Counted from the first letter of the stretch, positions 48,796-61,551 are shown. The stretch: 64,000 nt of DNA from Lytechinus pictus (GCF_037042905.1 NC_087254.1:13687103-13751102); one strand, 5' to 3'. The notes: generated by a model from the letters alone, not told the origin. A program made the numbers and translations.

Positions 48796-48860
48796 CGCTT
48801 GCTATCACCTTGCTGGCTACCTACAATGCAAGCTTCTGGTTATGAGATTCTCCCCACTTC

Positions 48861-48892
48861 TCTCAGTCAAAACCTTTGTGATTGGATAAATA
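48861..48892 (-). promoter_or_regulatory. Possible CCAAT box upstream of gene A
   Basis: The minus strand reads ATCCAATCACAAAGG about 80 bp before the start codon, with TATTTAT just further upstream. This could be part of a core promoter, but no transcript start is known. Confidence 0.2.
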
Positions 48893-50046
48893 CCAAAGAC
48901 TAGACGGCACCAACAACATAAAATGTAGGAGGTTTTGTTGACACTGATTTCGCAATAAAGACATGACTTTCAAAAATCACGACATGATCAATATAACCTT
49001 TTTCGGGCATTTTCAAATATCTTGATCAAATAATGTTGAGTAAGGGGAAACCTTGATGTTTTATAAATAAAATGTCTATCATGAAATCTGTTTCTTTCCC
49101 AAAATGCGTTGTATGTGAGGGATGATATGTTTCGTGAGAGAGAGAGTGAGAAAGAATGAAAGAGAAAGAAGAAAGTAGAGAAAGATCGAGTGAAAAGAGT
49201 TACGATTGTGTTCGTTTACAGCTATCGTATAATCATAAGCAATTAAGGTACGGGTCAATTCCATGAGAAAAAGCGTTTCTCGGGTGTGTAGAAATCACCC
49301 TTATCTCTCTCTTGGAAAGCTCATCTTTTTCATTTGCATATCGAATACGGTATAACGCCACTATTAGAAAATGACTTCATCATAACGTTTAAAACGGGAT
49401 GAAACCTTTCTAAACAAAACAAAAAATAAAAATAAAAAATTGAATTTCGGCAAAATTATATTAATTTGATTATCTCATTGATATGAAATTCTCTTGACTT
49501 TATCATCTCTCAAATGTAAAAAAGTAATATTCTTTCTATACGTAAATTATTATTGGAACTGTGCCAATATGCGTATGCATATTTTCGCTGGATACACAAG
49601 AACAAAGCAAACTTTTTGTTGGAACAAATCAATAGATCTATGATCCGTTCGTTGTTCAGAGGCAACGCCCCCAATTTTGTTCAGTCCAATGTTGTAGGCG
49701 ATGAATACGACTTATTATTCGTCTTCAAGACTCCCTGCAGTGTTTTATTTCATTTTTCACATCCGTTCTTTATTTAGTCTGTCTTTTCTCTTTCTCTTCC
49801 ATATTCTTCTATAATAATTTAGGATATATCGTCTTATTTTTATTCAAACGTCCCATTTACGTTACACTCCCCTCTCAAATATGTAGGTTGCTCAATGTGA
49901 TATAAAATAAGTTGACCTTTCCTATCGAATTATTGTATGTTTATTTTCATTGTGTTAGGCATATTTATTTTATCATGACTATGAGCACAATCATGCCTAT
50001 TTTGGGCGAATGTTACTGGATATTGGAATGTTATAAAGTATACATT
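48893..50046. other. Intergenic region upstream of gene A, little recognised
   Basis: A GA-rich run (AGAGAGAGTGAGAAAGAATG) is at 49136-49200. No exon was seen. Part may be gene A promoter and 5' untranslated sequence. Confidence 0.45.
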
Positions 50047-50598
50047 TAAAGCTGAAGTCCACCTCAACAAAAATCAACCAAGCTTAACGCTAACATTTCA
50101 TCAAAATCGAATGTTAAATAAGAAAAGACATTTCAAAGTTTTGCTCAATTTCATGACATGCACACCTTTGTCAGTATAATAATAGAACCGATGACAGCAC
50201 CCAATCTTTTTTTTAATTATTATATGAAATTTGAAATAGTTTAATTTTCTCTTCATTGTTATGTGAGACAAAGCTTATTCCCCCCTGAACATGTGGCATG
50301 TGCTATTGCCACATTTACTTAAACCTTTATTCGTTCAATGAAAAGGGTTTTTGTAGTCAAATGTGTAAAAAAGAAATATTATATAATTCATACAATATAT
50401 CTATTTAAAGATAGAATATATAGTGATTGAATTATCGACTTTTTTATTCCCATATCACTGAATTGTGCACATTTTGGGGTATATTTAGATACATCATATA
50501 ACTTTCTTATTGTACAACCGATTTTTGATGAAATATTAAGCGTTATGTTGATGTTTGACTTTACTCTATTGATTCAAATTATGTTGGAGATCATTGAA
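50047..50598. repeat. ~550-bp fold-back element, family F copy 3 (diverged)
   Basis: AAAGCTGAAGTCCACCTCAA and the CATCAAAATCGAATGTTAAA arm pair with the right side (ACCGATTTTTGATGAAATAT). It is more diverged than copies 2 and 4. Confidence 0.75.
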
Positions 50599-50649
50599 AG
50601 TTCATTGAAAGAACAGCAAAAGATTCACGAAGTTAGTCATTCAGTGCAT

Positions 50650-51725
50650 GGTCTTACACGAGTCTTGCACTCTGTGGAATTGGTGACATTCGTTATTCCG
50701 AAGGTTCGTCATTCTGAAGGTTCGAAAATTCCGAAAGTTCGTTAATCCGAAAACGAAATAAGGTTCGTTAATCCGAAGGTCCGTTAGTCCGAAAACGAAA
50801 TTAATTCATTTTTGTAACAAAAACGGTTATTATGCAGTAATGGTTTCAACGGAGGATTGTACATGTGTTTATGTTGTGGTCAAAGCATGTATTGCATCAA
50901 GAATTGATACTTGGATCAAACATTTTTTTTAATTTTGATTTTCTCTTAGCGATTGCTGCCTGATCGAGCGAATGGATTAAGAATGTTGGGTACTGTGTGT
51001 TGCTTGTCAAATGTGATTAATAACCACGATATGGGGATTTTTTAGGGGAGGTGTCTTTTAAACAGCTTCTGCTGGTTATGTTTTTTTTTTAATCCCCGTT
51101 AGTAAAAAATGCCCTTTTTTCAATTTTCAGAAGGGAACATGCCTTTTTTCCAAAATGAAATGTGCGCATTTTCGGAAATAAATACTCTTTTTGAAGTACA
51201 ACAAAATAAATACATTTCGGGATAGAAAATCACTTTTTTTTGCTCGCGCTTGCGCTCGCCTAAAGTATTATGTAAAAAGGAACTCACCCTTATTCTGGCT
51301 ATATAAATGCTTAGAATGTCAATTTTTCTGTTTGGAATATCATGAATTTTCAGCTCGCGCTTCGTGCTCCCGATAATTCTTTGCTTAAATAAACATCTTG
51401 TTTAATTTTCATTTCTCATTTAAATGTCCAAAAGTTTGAGCTTGCGATTAGCGCTCGCAACATCTCACGCGGGATGCCCTTTTAACAGTATGGCCTGATA
51501 AGCCCCATAATAAATTGACCAAAAAGTTAGTTTTAGAACTAACGAACCTTCTGAATGACGAACCTTATTTCTTTCTCGGACTAACGAACCTTCGGAATAA
51601 CAAACCTTATATCGTTTTCGGATTAACGAACCTTCGGAATGACGAACCTTATTTTGTTTTGGACGTTGCCAATTATCGGACTTTCTTCGATCTTTGAAAG
51701 TTTTCCATTCCGTGGGGGCCATTAG
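50650..51725. mobile_element. Fold-back element with short tandem-repeat arms (TTCGTTAATCCGAA)
   Basis: The left arm repeats GGTTCGTTAATCCGAA, GGTTCGTCATTCTGAA and similar; the right arm has the inverse (TTCGGATTAACGAACC, TTCGGAATGACGAACC). The middle (~700 bp) is unrelated AT-rich DNA with CTCGCGCTTGCGCTCGC. It resembles Drosophila FB-type elements in design only. Confidence 0.8.
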
Positions 51726-51889
51726 TAAGAGCCTTTTATTCGGACTCATTATCATCACTATATTAATATTATTGTTATTACTATAATTATTATTTTTATT
51801 ATCATTATTATCATCATTTATTTTCATTATTATCAGTTGTAACATTCTGATTGGTACCGCTATGTACTGCGAATGTTGATGACATCAGG

Positions 51890-52470
51890 GGCGTACAGGG
51901 GTTGGTGACCGGGGGGGGGGGGGGCAAGAGCCAATTTTTTTCCGGTCATATCATGGTATGAACTGGCAGTGGCGTAATGAGGCACAAATTTTGAGGGACC
52001 AGAAATGACATTTCGGTCAAAATTTATTTTTTAAGTTGCGAGCAAGCGAAACGAGCGAGCAAAAAATTTCGACAATTTTATTACAAATGTCAAATTTTGT
52101 GATAGATTTTGACATGATATTCAGATTATATTATCACATTTCCCCTTTCTCCTTTTTCTTTTCTCTCTTTTTTTTTTTGGGGGGGGGGGTTGTACGATTG
52201 TGCGCAAGCATTATGCGGCTCTATGCGGCAGTAGCGTGAAGAGTAAAAAAAAGAAAAATAATGAGGGACACAGTATGGTGCGTGTGGCAAAAGCTTAATA
52301 TAAGTCCCGAGCGAGCGAGAAAAAATCACGTTCTCATGAGAATCTCACACCTTTCCTTGGCTTTTCTTTCTTTCCTCTATTCTGGTTTGTTCTTGGTGCA
52401 AACCATTCCATTGGCGTCAGTGCTATGCGGGTGGGGTCTGGGGGCGAAGCCCCCGGAACCTCTTGATGTT
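51890..52470. repeat. Low-copy repeat with G-runs
   Basis: It contains a CATCAGGGGCGTACAGGGG start, G-runs, and a GCGAGCAAGCGAAACGAGCG box followed by a TTTTATTACAAATGTCAAAT stretch. Similar stretches are at 52610-52760 and 55850-56060. Confidence 0.6.
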
Positions 52471-54015
52471 AAAGCCATTTAAACCTTACAGATGGCCGCT
52501 AGTTTTAATCAAAACGCAGGTATACATTAATTCAACGCAGTACTGTTGCGTTATAAAGCAAATATTTCGAGGGGACACAATCTACCAAATGTGGGGAAAT
52601 TTGTTAGCAGTCGCCGGCGAGTGAAACAAGCAAGAAAAAATTGGACTTTTGTAATGAAATTCTGCTTACGTGATTGATTTTTACATTATATTCAGCAAAT
52701 AAGTCATATTTAATTGTTTTCCATTAATTTCGTTGCCTCTCTTATTTTCTTTTACTTCCCCTTGGCTGTGGAACACCCCCTCCACTGTACAAAATGAAAT
52801 TTAGCGAGCTAATGATATGACTTTATAATGTAGTATGCCATGCATCTTTCTTCCCGTTATTCAATCCTTGGCAGCCCGGTCGTGTTATTAACCCATTGTG
52901 CGCTGATGTTGCGATTTTGCACATTCGTACAATTAAATTTAGCAACTGTAATAATTAGTTTTTCTCCTCTACATACATGTTAGAGAAGTTTATAAATTGC
53001 AATAGTTCTCCGATAACATATATACATGTATAGCAATCATAAGTATCAATGGTGCAATGTAGAAATCTTTATTCAAAGAAAATAACATTGAAACAGTTGT
53101 CATAAAAAAGTTAAGTTCTTCCCCTTTTTTTCTTGTCCCTTTTCTTCCTTTTCAATTTAGCTCTTCGGCCATTCCATTCTTTCTTCATTTCCCGCTTGTG
53201 TTTGCCATCTTGTCATCTTTTAAATTATTTCCTTTTCTTATTAATCATGTTGAATTTATAGTATTTTTTGATGATTTGTTCTTTTTTCTTTCCTTCAATT
53301 TTCACTTCATATTTTTTTTACTAAAATTTATTTGTTGACACTTGGACGTGTCGGACAAAATTGAATTTATAGCAACATGTAAAAGGTATCGGATGCACGA
53401 TTGAGACTTTGGCCCGTAGGCCCTCCTGCCATGTTGACTCTAAATATTGAAATTCCAACAATCTTTAGAGGAGGTAAAAACGATTATTTGGCGAAACCAG
53501 TTTATTTTTAGACATGATGCTTGTAGGGTCTTTATACTTTACAAGTGTATTTATAATGATTTAAAAAGTAATCGGTCAGAGACCTGGCCATTATACCACG
53601 GAATACTAAATTATATCTTGATATTGAACCCAGAAAGTAGGCCTATTTATCATTGCTTAGTATTTTGAATTATTTTTATTATTCAAAATTATATTATTGA
53701 GTACTGATTCTTTTATTTTGAATAAAAGATACATTCAATCCAATTCTCTATATTACCACGATCTCGTCCCTCTGAGATGAATATGGCAATAGATCGGCAT
53801 AAATTGTAAAATCTGTAAAAAAAAACATATTATCACCAAATGAACGACAATGTAATAACACAACGAAACAATATGAATATAGCTTAACATTTTGACAAAA
53901 GAAATATGTTTCAAGGCTATCAAACCCTACCCTCTGCCTGAAAATTTTGCACAGAGTCATTGGTATTTATGCAATCAGATACGATATAAGTTTCAAGAAT
54001 GTAGCAAGATTACAA
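52471..54015. other. Intergenic, no gene recognised
   Basis: AT-rich and pyrimidine-rich (53120-53330). Apart from the repeat copy near 52610-52760 I see nothing. Confidence 0.5.
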
Positions 54016-54019
54016 TGGT

Positions 54020-54305
54020 ACACTGTTAGAAAATCTATCCTTAAAATAAAAGAAGTTCCTGCAGCAGAGTCTCGAGAACACCTGCAATCCTACCAGATTG
54101 CCTAATCTTACAGGAAATGGGTATTTGGTGTATGGAATCTTTCAAATTTCCTTAAATAAAACACCCTTTTCCCCTTTTTAAACAGACCTGTTCTGTTAAA
54201 TTGCAGAAAAATTCCTGTTTTATGAATTTACAGAATGATTATGTAATTGCTTTCTGCAAAATCTTCTTTTTTCTGTAAAATCACGGTTTTTTAACAGTGT
54301 ATGTG
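54020..54305. repeat. Fold-back element with ACACTGTTAGAAAA ends
   Basis: ACACTGTTAGAAAATC pairs with the right end GGTTTTTTAACAGTGT. Inner parts rich in CAGGAA/TTCCTG types also pair. Confidence 0.7.
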
Positions 54306-54514
54306 GTAAAATGTAAATGAAACTGTTTAGAATAACAGATCATAATGAAATAGGAGTAAATGTATAAATTGTAATGTCGACGGATAGTCATTCAAAGGGA
54401 GTGTATACATATATATTTGGTAACAAGAAAATATTATTAAAGATCAAATCCCAGAAATAATGCCTCATATAATTGAACCTAGTTTTTAAATCGTATCATC
54501 TTCCTGATTATATG

Positions 54515-54790
54515 TGATATTGATAATAATAATAATAATTGGATTTATATAGCGCTTTTTCCAGAGGAAACAAAGCGCTGTTGATGGCATAAGACAAGTT
54601 AAAGTTTATGGTTATATAAGTGTGTTTTGAGATGTTTTTTGAAGAGGTCAAGAGAAGAGAGGTTTTGAATACATGGATGGAGTTTGTTCCAAAGACGGGG
54701 GGGGGGGGGGGGCAAGATTGCATCCTTCTTTTTGTTGTTTGTAAAGGTTTCACTGAATAAAATTTTAGTTTAGCGCAGTCTCCAATGTGT
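54515..54790. repeat. Dispersed repeat with GGATTTATATAGCGCTTTTT
   Basis: An ATA run, then the TATAGCGCTTTTTCCAG...CAAAGCGCTGTTGATG core, common in marine invertebrate genomes (from memory). A long G-run is at ~54697. Confidence 0.5.
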
Positions 54791-55042
54791 TAATCAGTTT
54801 AATCTTGACCATTCTAAACCGGATTTTTTTTTCTCGATATCTGAAGTACGTTTACCTCTTACCCACTTTCGTTTCAAGTATTGATTCTTATATCTTTGAC
54901 ATTCACATATCACTCATCATAACAACAATTGAAAATGAAAGAAAGGGTTAATATTTACTTTCTTTCTGAGCAAACATCAAACAAAATCATGTTCAGACCG
55001 GGAATATTGCGACAATGTACACAAGTCAGGCACTCATTGCAG

Positions 55043-55100
55043 AGGCGCGCACGCACACACGCACACACAAACACACACATACAAAACACACACCCGCAGT
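55043..55100. repeat. CA microsatellite
   Basis: CACACACGCACACACAAACA-type run. Confidence 0.9.
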
Positions 55101-56350
55101 CATTTCCAAGTGATCTATCTGCCTTTGAGAGATTTCAGGAAAGTCTATTAACAGTATTTTCAAACTAAGTTCATCTTTGGTTTATTTTCATGCTCATGGC
55201 GAAAGATTACCCCGTCATAGGACCAGGATTTCTTTTTTTGATAAATGGAGGTATGTAGGTGCAATCACACTTTTTTCAAAGAAAATACAGTGTAGAAAGA
55301 AATAAGATGCTTTACTTAATTTCATTTTTGGCTTCACGATCGTAGAGAAATAGCACAGTAGAACAGAAACAAAAGCACCATATGTTTGGTTGGAACTGTT
55401 TAAGTTCTGAAACATACATATGATGCCAATATTAGGTAAATTAAAAGAAAATCAGAAAAATAAATACAGCTGTAAGAGATGATTTGACTTGCTGATTATC
55501 CCGAGGTGTTGAATTATTGTTTTAGTGGTCCAAACATGAAGTGGTGTGTGTGTGTGCAGCGCCTTGTAACCAAAAGGAAAATGCGATATATCAATTGTCT
55601 ACTATTACTATGCTACTACAGTGAATTATTTCTTGTTCGACATTGAAGGAGTGTGCCGCCATTTATCGTTGTGAATACCCTGAAAATGTTGAAATACTTT
55701 ATTGAAAAACGTCCTATAAGGTATACAGAATACAGTGGCTACAATGAGCTTAAACAAAATTGAGGGGGCCAATACAGTTGCTACAATGAGCTTAAAAAAA
55801 TTGAGGGGGGCAGATATGGCTTATATCAGGCAAAATTTATCTTTAAAAAAAAATGTGAGCGAATGAAGCGAGCAAGCAAACATTTAAACATTTTTATTAC
55901 AAAAATCAAATTTTGAGATAGATTTAGAAATGATATTCAGAAAATTATATTATATTTCACGCTTCTCTCTTTCCCTTTCGTTCCTTTTCTCTTTTTTTTT
56001 CTTGATGGTGATTTTTTTTTTTTGGGGGGGGATCAAGTGTTCCCATGCCCCCTGACAGAATACAAGTTATAGTTTATCCCGTGCTCTTTTTGGCTTTTGA
56101 CCCACGGAAGCTTGATATTTTCAGAAATCTGCAAACTATACCGGAGCAAAATAGGTGGAATTTTTTGCGGCTTAAGCAACCCTGTTCCAAAAATATGAAA
56201 TTGTAATGACTGAAAAGGTGTAAAGGAAGGGTAAGATTCCCACTAAAGTGTCATTTTTAATTCATTGAATCTTTTGTCAAGGTATAATGATATGGAGTTT
56301 TCGATTCTGCAACGCAGAACCAATTCAAGAACACAGTAGATATATTGAAT
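55101..56350. other. Intergenic upstream of gene B, with one low-copy repeat
   Basis: At 55735-56060 a GGGGGCAGATATGGC to TGCCCCCTGACA segment carries the GAAGCGAGCAAGCAAACATT box, as at 52030. The gene B promoter should lie in or after this part, but no clear element was seen. Confidence 0.5.
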
Positions 56351-56618
56351 AATGACCACCAAACGCCAACGACAGCTAGGAGATCTTTGTCGAAAATTGG
56401 TGATCAGGAAGAGCAGTTAAATTCATCCTAAATTTCGAAAATGACGAATATATACAAACATGTCGTTTGTCCACAGTCCTGGACGAAACTGCTGTTTTTA
56501 TTCACCACTGATTTTCGTTAAAGACTTCTTGAATTGGTTGCTCTCCAATGCCTTTTCTATGTTCTTCAAAGCGTTCTGCGTCGCTGTGCGAAACACCCTA
56601 ATACATTGTCATTTGCAG

Positions 56619-57003
56619 GGTCGTGCAACTAGCCATGTTAACCATGGCTATGGTGACGACGACGACCGCCGCCATCATCGTCACCTCGATCCCGACTTCC
56701 GACCTAGAGATGACATCGGGAGGTATATCAGTGGACCTTCGTCCCAGAGTTCAAGTACGTCCCGTTACGTAATGGATGGTGCGATGCCGATGCGGGAGTC
56801 CCGATACGCGGCCGATGGCTCCCTCGACCCAAACGTTGAAGAGAAGTTAAACCTTGGCATACAGTGGGGTCATCTGCAAACTAAGAAGCGTGAGAAACGA
56901 GCCAAGAAACAACGGGACATACTGCGTATCCTGCTTGCTGGTTTGGCACTGATGGTGTGTGCCGTGATCGCTCTTGGCCTCGCACTTTACTTCACCATAA
57001 GAG
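56619..57003 (+). CDS. Gene B exon 2: cytoplasmic tail and signal-anchor membrane helix
   Basis: 385 nt, acceptor CATTTGCAG, donor GTAAAT, phase 0 in and 1 out. It starts GRATSHVNHGYGDDDDRR, sharing NHGY with gene A exon 2. The tail is Asp/His/Arg/Ser rich, then a basic patch (KKREKRAKKQR) and the hydrophobic helix LLAGLALMVCAVIALGLAL, close to gene A (IIALGITL). If unspliced, the frame is open back to an ATG at 56460, but that upstream part is unlike gene A and looks like translated intron. Confidence 0.85.
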
Positions 57004-60000
57004 GTAAATTTTAAAAGTCGTGCACTGTAAAAAGTGATTCCAAAGATCTTTTGGTAGGCCTGTCTTCACAAATACGGAGAGGATGTAAAAACTAACGCAT
57101 ATCACATATTTTGGGTAAGAATATTGAAACTCCCCAAAAGCAATCAAATTGATGGAAGGGTTTAACTATCCAATATTATACCCCATTCTTTACTTCTAAT
57201 ATCAAGCTTTGTACAGGATATTTTCATGGTTGTAGTAAGCAAAATTAAATTCAGAATCCCAAGCTTTGATAGAATGATAAAAAAATACATCCTGGGTGAA
57301 ATATAATCAATCGGCACTTTATTTCATTTTATCAGATGATTTCGATCACTGATTATTAAAACAATAAACCATATGTGGCTTGGTGTTGATGATCTCATGG
57401 ATATTCCATTTCTTGTCTCGGTTCCTCCCATAATTCCCTCCGATCCTCCCTTATTTTCTTCTCTCCTTGTCACATGTCTCCATATTTTTATGAGTCGTTA
57501 TTTCTCTTCTTATTTTGTGCATTTACAACCCCTTTCTGTCTTGCATTCGGGACTTCTCTTAATGATGTTGTCTTTCCTTTAATTCCTTCTCGTTGAAATT
57601 GTTTCCTTATGTTTGATCGTTAACCATTTTGTATACTTGATCTTTCTCTTCTTCAAAGGACAAGTCCACCCCAACAAAAAGTTGAGTCGAATAAAAAGAG
57701 AAAAATCCAACAAGCATAACACTGAAAGTTTCATCAAAATCGGATGTAAAATAAGAAAGTTATGACATTTTAAAGTTTCGCTTAATTTCACAAAACAGTT
57801 ATATTCACATCCTTGTCGGTATGCAAATGAGGAGACTGATGACGTCACTCACTCACTATTTCTTTTGTATTTTATTATGTGAAATATTCAAATTTTCTCC
57901 CTGTTGTCTTGTGGAACAACGATTAATTCCTCCCTGAACATGTGTAATTAGCATTTTTAAATACTATATGGTTCAATCAAGTTGGTCCTTATTGTCAAAT
58001 CTGTAAAAATGAAATATTGTATAATTCAAACAATAAAAAAAATAGTGAGTGAGGGACATCATCGACTGTCTCATTTGCATGTCACTGAGTTGTGCATATC
58101 ACTATTTTGTGAAAAATAAGCTAAACTTTTAAATGTCATAACTTTCTTACTTTACATCCGATTTCGATGAAATTTTCAGCATAATGCTTGTTTGATTTTT
58201 CTCTATTTATTCAAATCAATTTTTTTCTGGGGTGGACTTGACCTTTAATAAATATTATAGACCAGTCGTCCAACCCCATCGAGAGTACAACAGGTGCCAT
58301 GCTGGGAACAACATCCGGAACCTATCTGACTACTCCAAAGGGTCAGTATACCATTCAATGATCCATTACATTAATGCTAATTGAAATTATCTCCATTTGA
58401 CATAGATCATTTAGGAACTTATTAAAAATATGTTTGTTTTAGACAATGCAACAAGGCCTACAGAGGATAGAGTCGCAGAGCACAATGGAAATTGAAAGAA
58501 TTCGATTTGGGGGCAATAAATACCAGTACACATTATAAAAACGTTATATTTTTATAGACATAAAGGTACTAAAATATAACTTTAAAAATATGAAGCACTT
58601 CCTCTGTATAATTATTTTTGACATCGGTTAAAAATAATGCAATGTCATTTAACGTCCAATGTATACATGGTATACACTTGGTTTGTATGAACATATGTCC
58701 AATGTATACATGGTATACACTTGGTTTGTATGAACATATATAATATATATGTTCATACAAACCAAGTGTATGTTCATACAAACCAAGTGTATACCATGTA
58801 TACATTGGACGTTAAATGACATTGCATTATTAATGAATGAAAACCTTCTGCTATTATATATATATATATAAGATATTTACTAATCTTAATAGCTAATTAT
58901 GTCTCTGATAATACAGGCATACCTCCAGGGTTTAATACAACGGAAATTGAAATAATGATCTCACTAAACGATCGTAACTTCACCTCAGATCTCAACGATA
59001 ATACATCTATGGCCTACGTGGAAATATCAAATAATGTTATCAACGCTGTAAGTATCGAGAATGTATAGGGCTTTCTGATGTTTGATGATGATGATTTATT
59101 AATAATAATAATACAATTATTATTACTATCATTATTATTATTATTATTATTATAATTATTATTATTAGTAGTATCATTATTGTTATTACTATTATTATCA
59201 TTATTAAAGTTATTATTATCATCATTATTATCATTATTGTTGTTATTATTATTATTGATATTATTATTATCATTAATATAATTATTTACCCAGGTTAGCT
59301 TCTTCAGCTGTAATTTCAGCTGGCCCTTGCATGAACATAATGGGTGGTACAATTCGAATTCGCATTCGAACTAACATAATTACAGATGTAGATATTCAGA
59401 TTTTATATTTTTCCCGATAGTTACCCAGTATTAAGAAATATCAGGTGCTGTTTTGCATATCTACCCTAGTCAGTAAAAAATGTTACAAAAGTCGACTTTT
59501 CATTCGCTCAAAATTACAAATTAGTCTGTTATTCTTTTTGTATTTGCCAATTTTGCAGGTTGATAAGCAGTATGTCAACGATACATCTTACGTTGGAACA
59601 TCGATATTACGCATAAGGTAAATTGTTATTAAACGTTTGATGAATTTCCTTCTGCAAGTTCATTGCTACTAACAGCAACATTGGCAAATAATTCCAGGCC
59701 TCTGCAACCAGGACATGTTAAGATCTAAAAGAGAGATAATGTCAATGTGAAAAGGCTTTAATTTCGTTTTGCTCACCTCTGTCTTATTGCTTTATTAAAT
59801 CATCATGATTTTCGTAAAGCGTATGAAATTATTGCAATTAATTGATGTTTTACAGTACAGAGTAAATGTCATACACTCTAATAAATATTGGGGGAATATG
59901 AGGGTAATTATGTGTCCAACCAACATTGGGTATTTCTTTTGGGCATTTTTATTTATCGGGTGATGGAAATTTTGCCAATTCTAAAGTAATTGCTGCATAC

Positions 60001-61512
60001 TTTTTAAACTTACTGGAAAATATCCCTGCCGCATTGGGTAAAATACTGTCCCAAATTGGTTGGACACATAATTACCCTTGTGCTGGTTAAGATTTTACCC
60101 AATATTTTTTTTAAAGTGCAAGGCCCCCCCCCAAAAAAAAAGCAACAGAGGACGCCCATTTCCGAGGTGAATAAGAATGACCAATTAATAGTGATCTAAA
60201 GAGCAATATAGTGCTGATTGAGTACTTACATATTTTTGTATTCCAGAGAACAAAAGAAAACTTAATTTCATATAAACAAAAATAATAACGAATCAAATTA
60301 TTTTACATAATCCTTTCTACATATTTTCTGCAAAACGTCTCTTTATTGACATGATGAATGAAAGAGTACCAATGATGCCTACTTCATGAAATAATTTATG
60401 AACAAAAACAACCCCCATTTCTGGTGAAAGTTCTCCCGTTGGTTGTTTTTCAGACTACGTTTCATGAACAAAATATCTATGAAGTTCACCTTTAAGGAGA
60501 TCAAAATTTGGTCGTTTATCATTCGTTTTCATTTTATTTCTTTGGACGCAAGAGATTAAAAGGATGGTATCTAAAGAACAGAAATTAAATGATTGAATTT
60601 CAAATAAACACTATTCTCGATCAAATTGTAAACTAATATTTGAAAGTTCTCTTAACCATTGTATAACTTTGTTCCAAAATATTAAAATTATAGGACGTTC
60701 AGAGAACAAATCAATTTATGTTTCTTCTCCGATTTTACAGAAAGAACATAAACATGAATTATGATTCAGTACTTACTTTTCTGTCATCATTTTTCTTTTT
60801 CGATGGGTCTTCACCCCGTGAGTTTTAAGGGTGGGAACTAACGTACGAAACGACATCCCCCATACGCAACGAGGTGTCGAATATTCCATTTTTGTAATCA
60901 TGATAATGTGCAATAATTCATACTCTCCGTTCTATATGTTTTGCTCTTTAGCCCTGGCAGCATTCAAGTGGTCGTCATTGTGCTGTTTCAAGTGCCGATG
61001 GAAGAAGAAGAACGTGTTCAACTCATAACAGTTATATTGTCTGAGCTTCAGAACAATATGATTGAAGCAGCTAATTCGATCTCAAATGATACATCCGTGG
61101 AAGTCATCACATGTAAGAAACCTATATAGGGAGCGTTTCATGAAAGGACACGTCGGATGAAATGTCCAACAAGTCCTGCTTTATTCGACAGTTCCCATAG
61201 TAACAGCGCTTCTCAGCCAATTAAAATAAAGGAAAGTTGTCAGATCCGACAACTCGTCAAATAAAAATATTGATGAAACGCTCGCCAGTTTGATATACGA
61301 TCACTAAATAATAACAATAATAATAATAATAATGACGAAGATGATGATAGTGATAATAATAATAATAACAATAACAATAATAAAAGTAATAATAATGATA
61401 ATAATATTGTAACGATGGTAAATATTGATAATTAATGATCCCACGCAACTTTAATACACAACAACAAATACTATATTACTACAAGCACTACACTTCACCA
61501 TCACTACTTCAA

Positions 61513-61551
<39 letters not shown>

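Noticed and set aside
56460..56618. Upstream extension of gene B exon 2 to an ATG at 56460
   Set aside because: A good acceptor (CATTTGCAG) sits at 56618 and homology with gene A starts right after it, so the extension is more likely intron. It cannot be fully excluded.
59014..59352. Asn-rich or Ile-rich frames
   Set aside because: They are translations of the ATT microsatellite.
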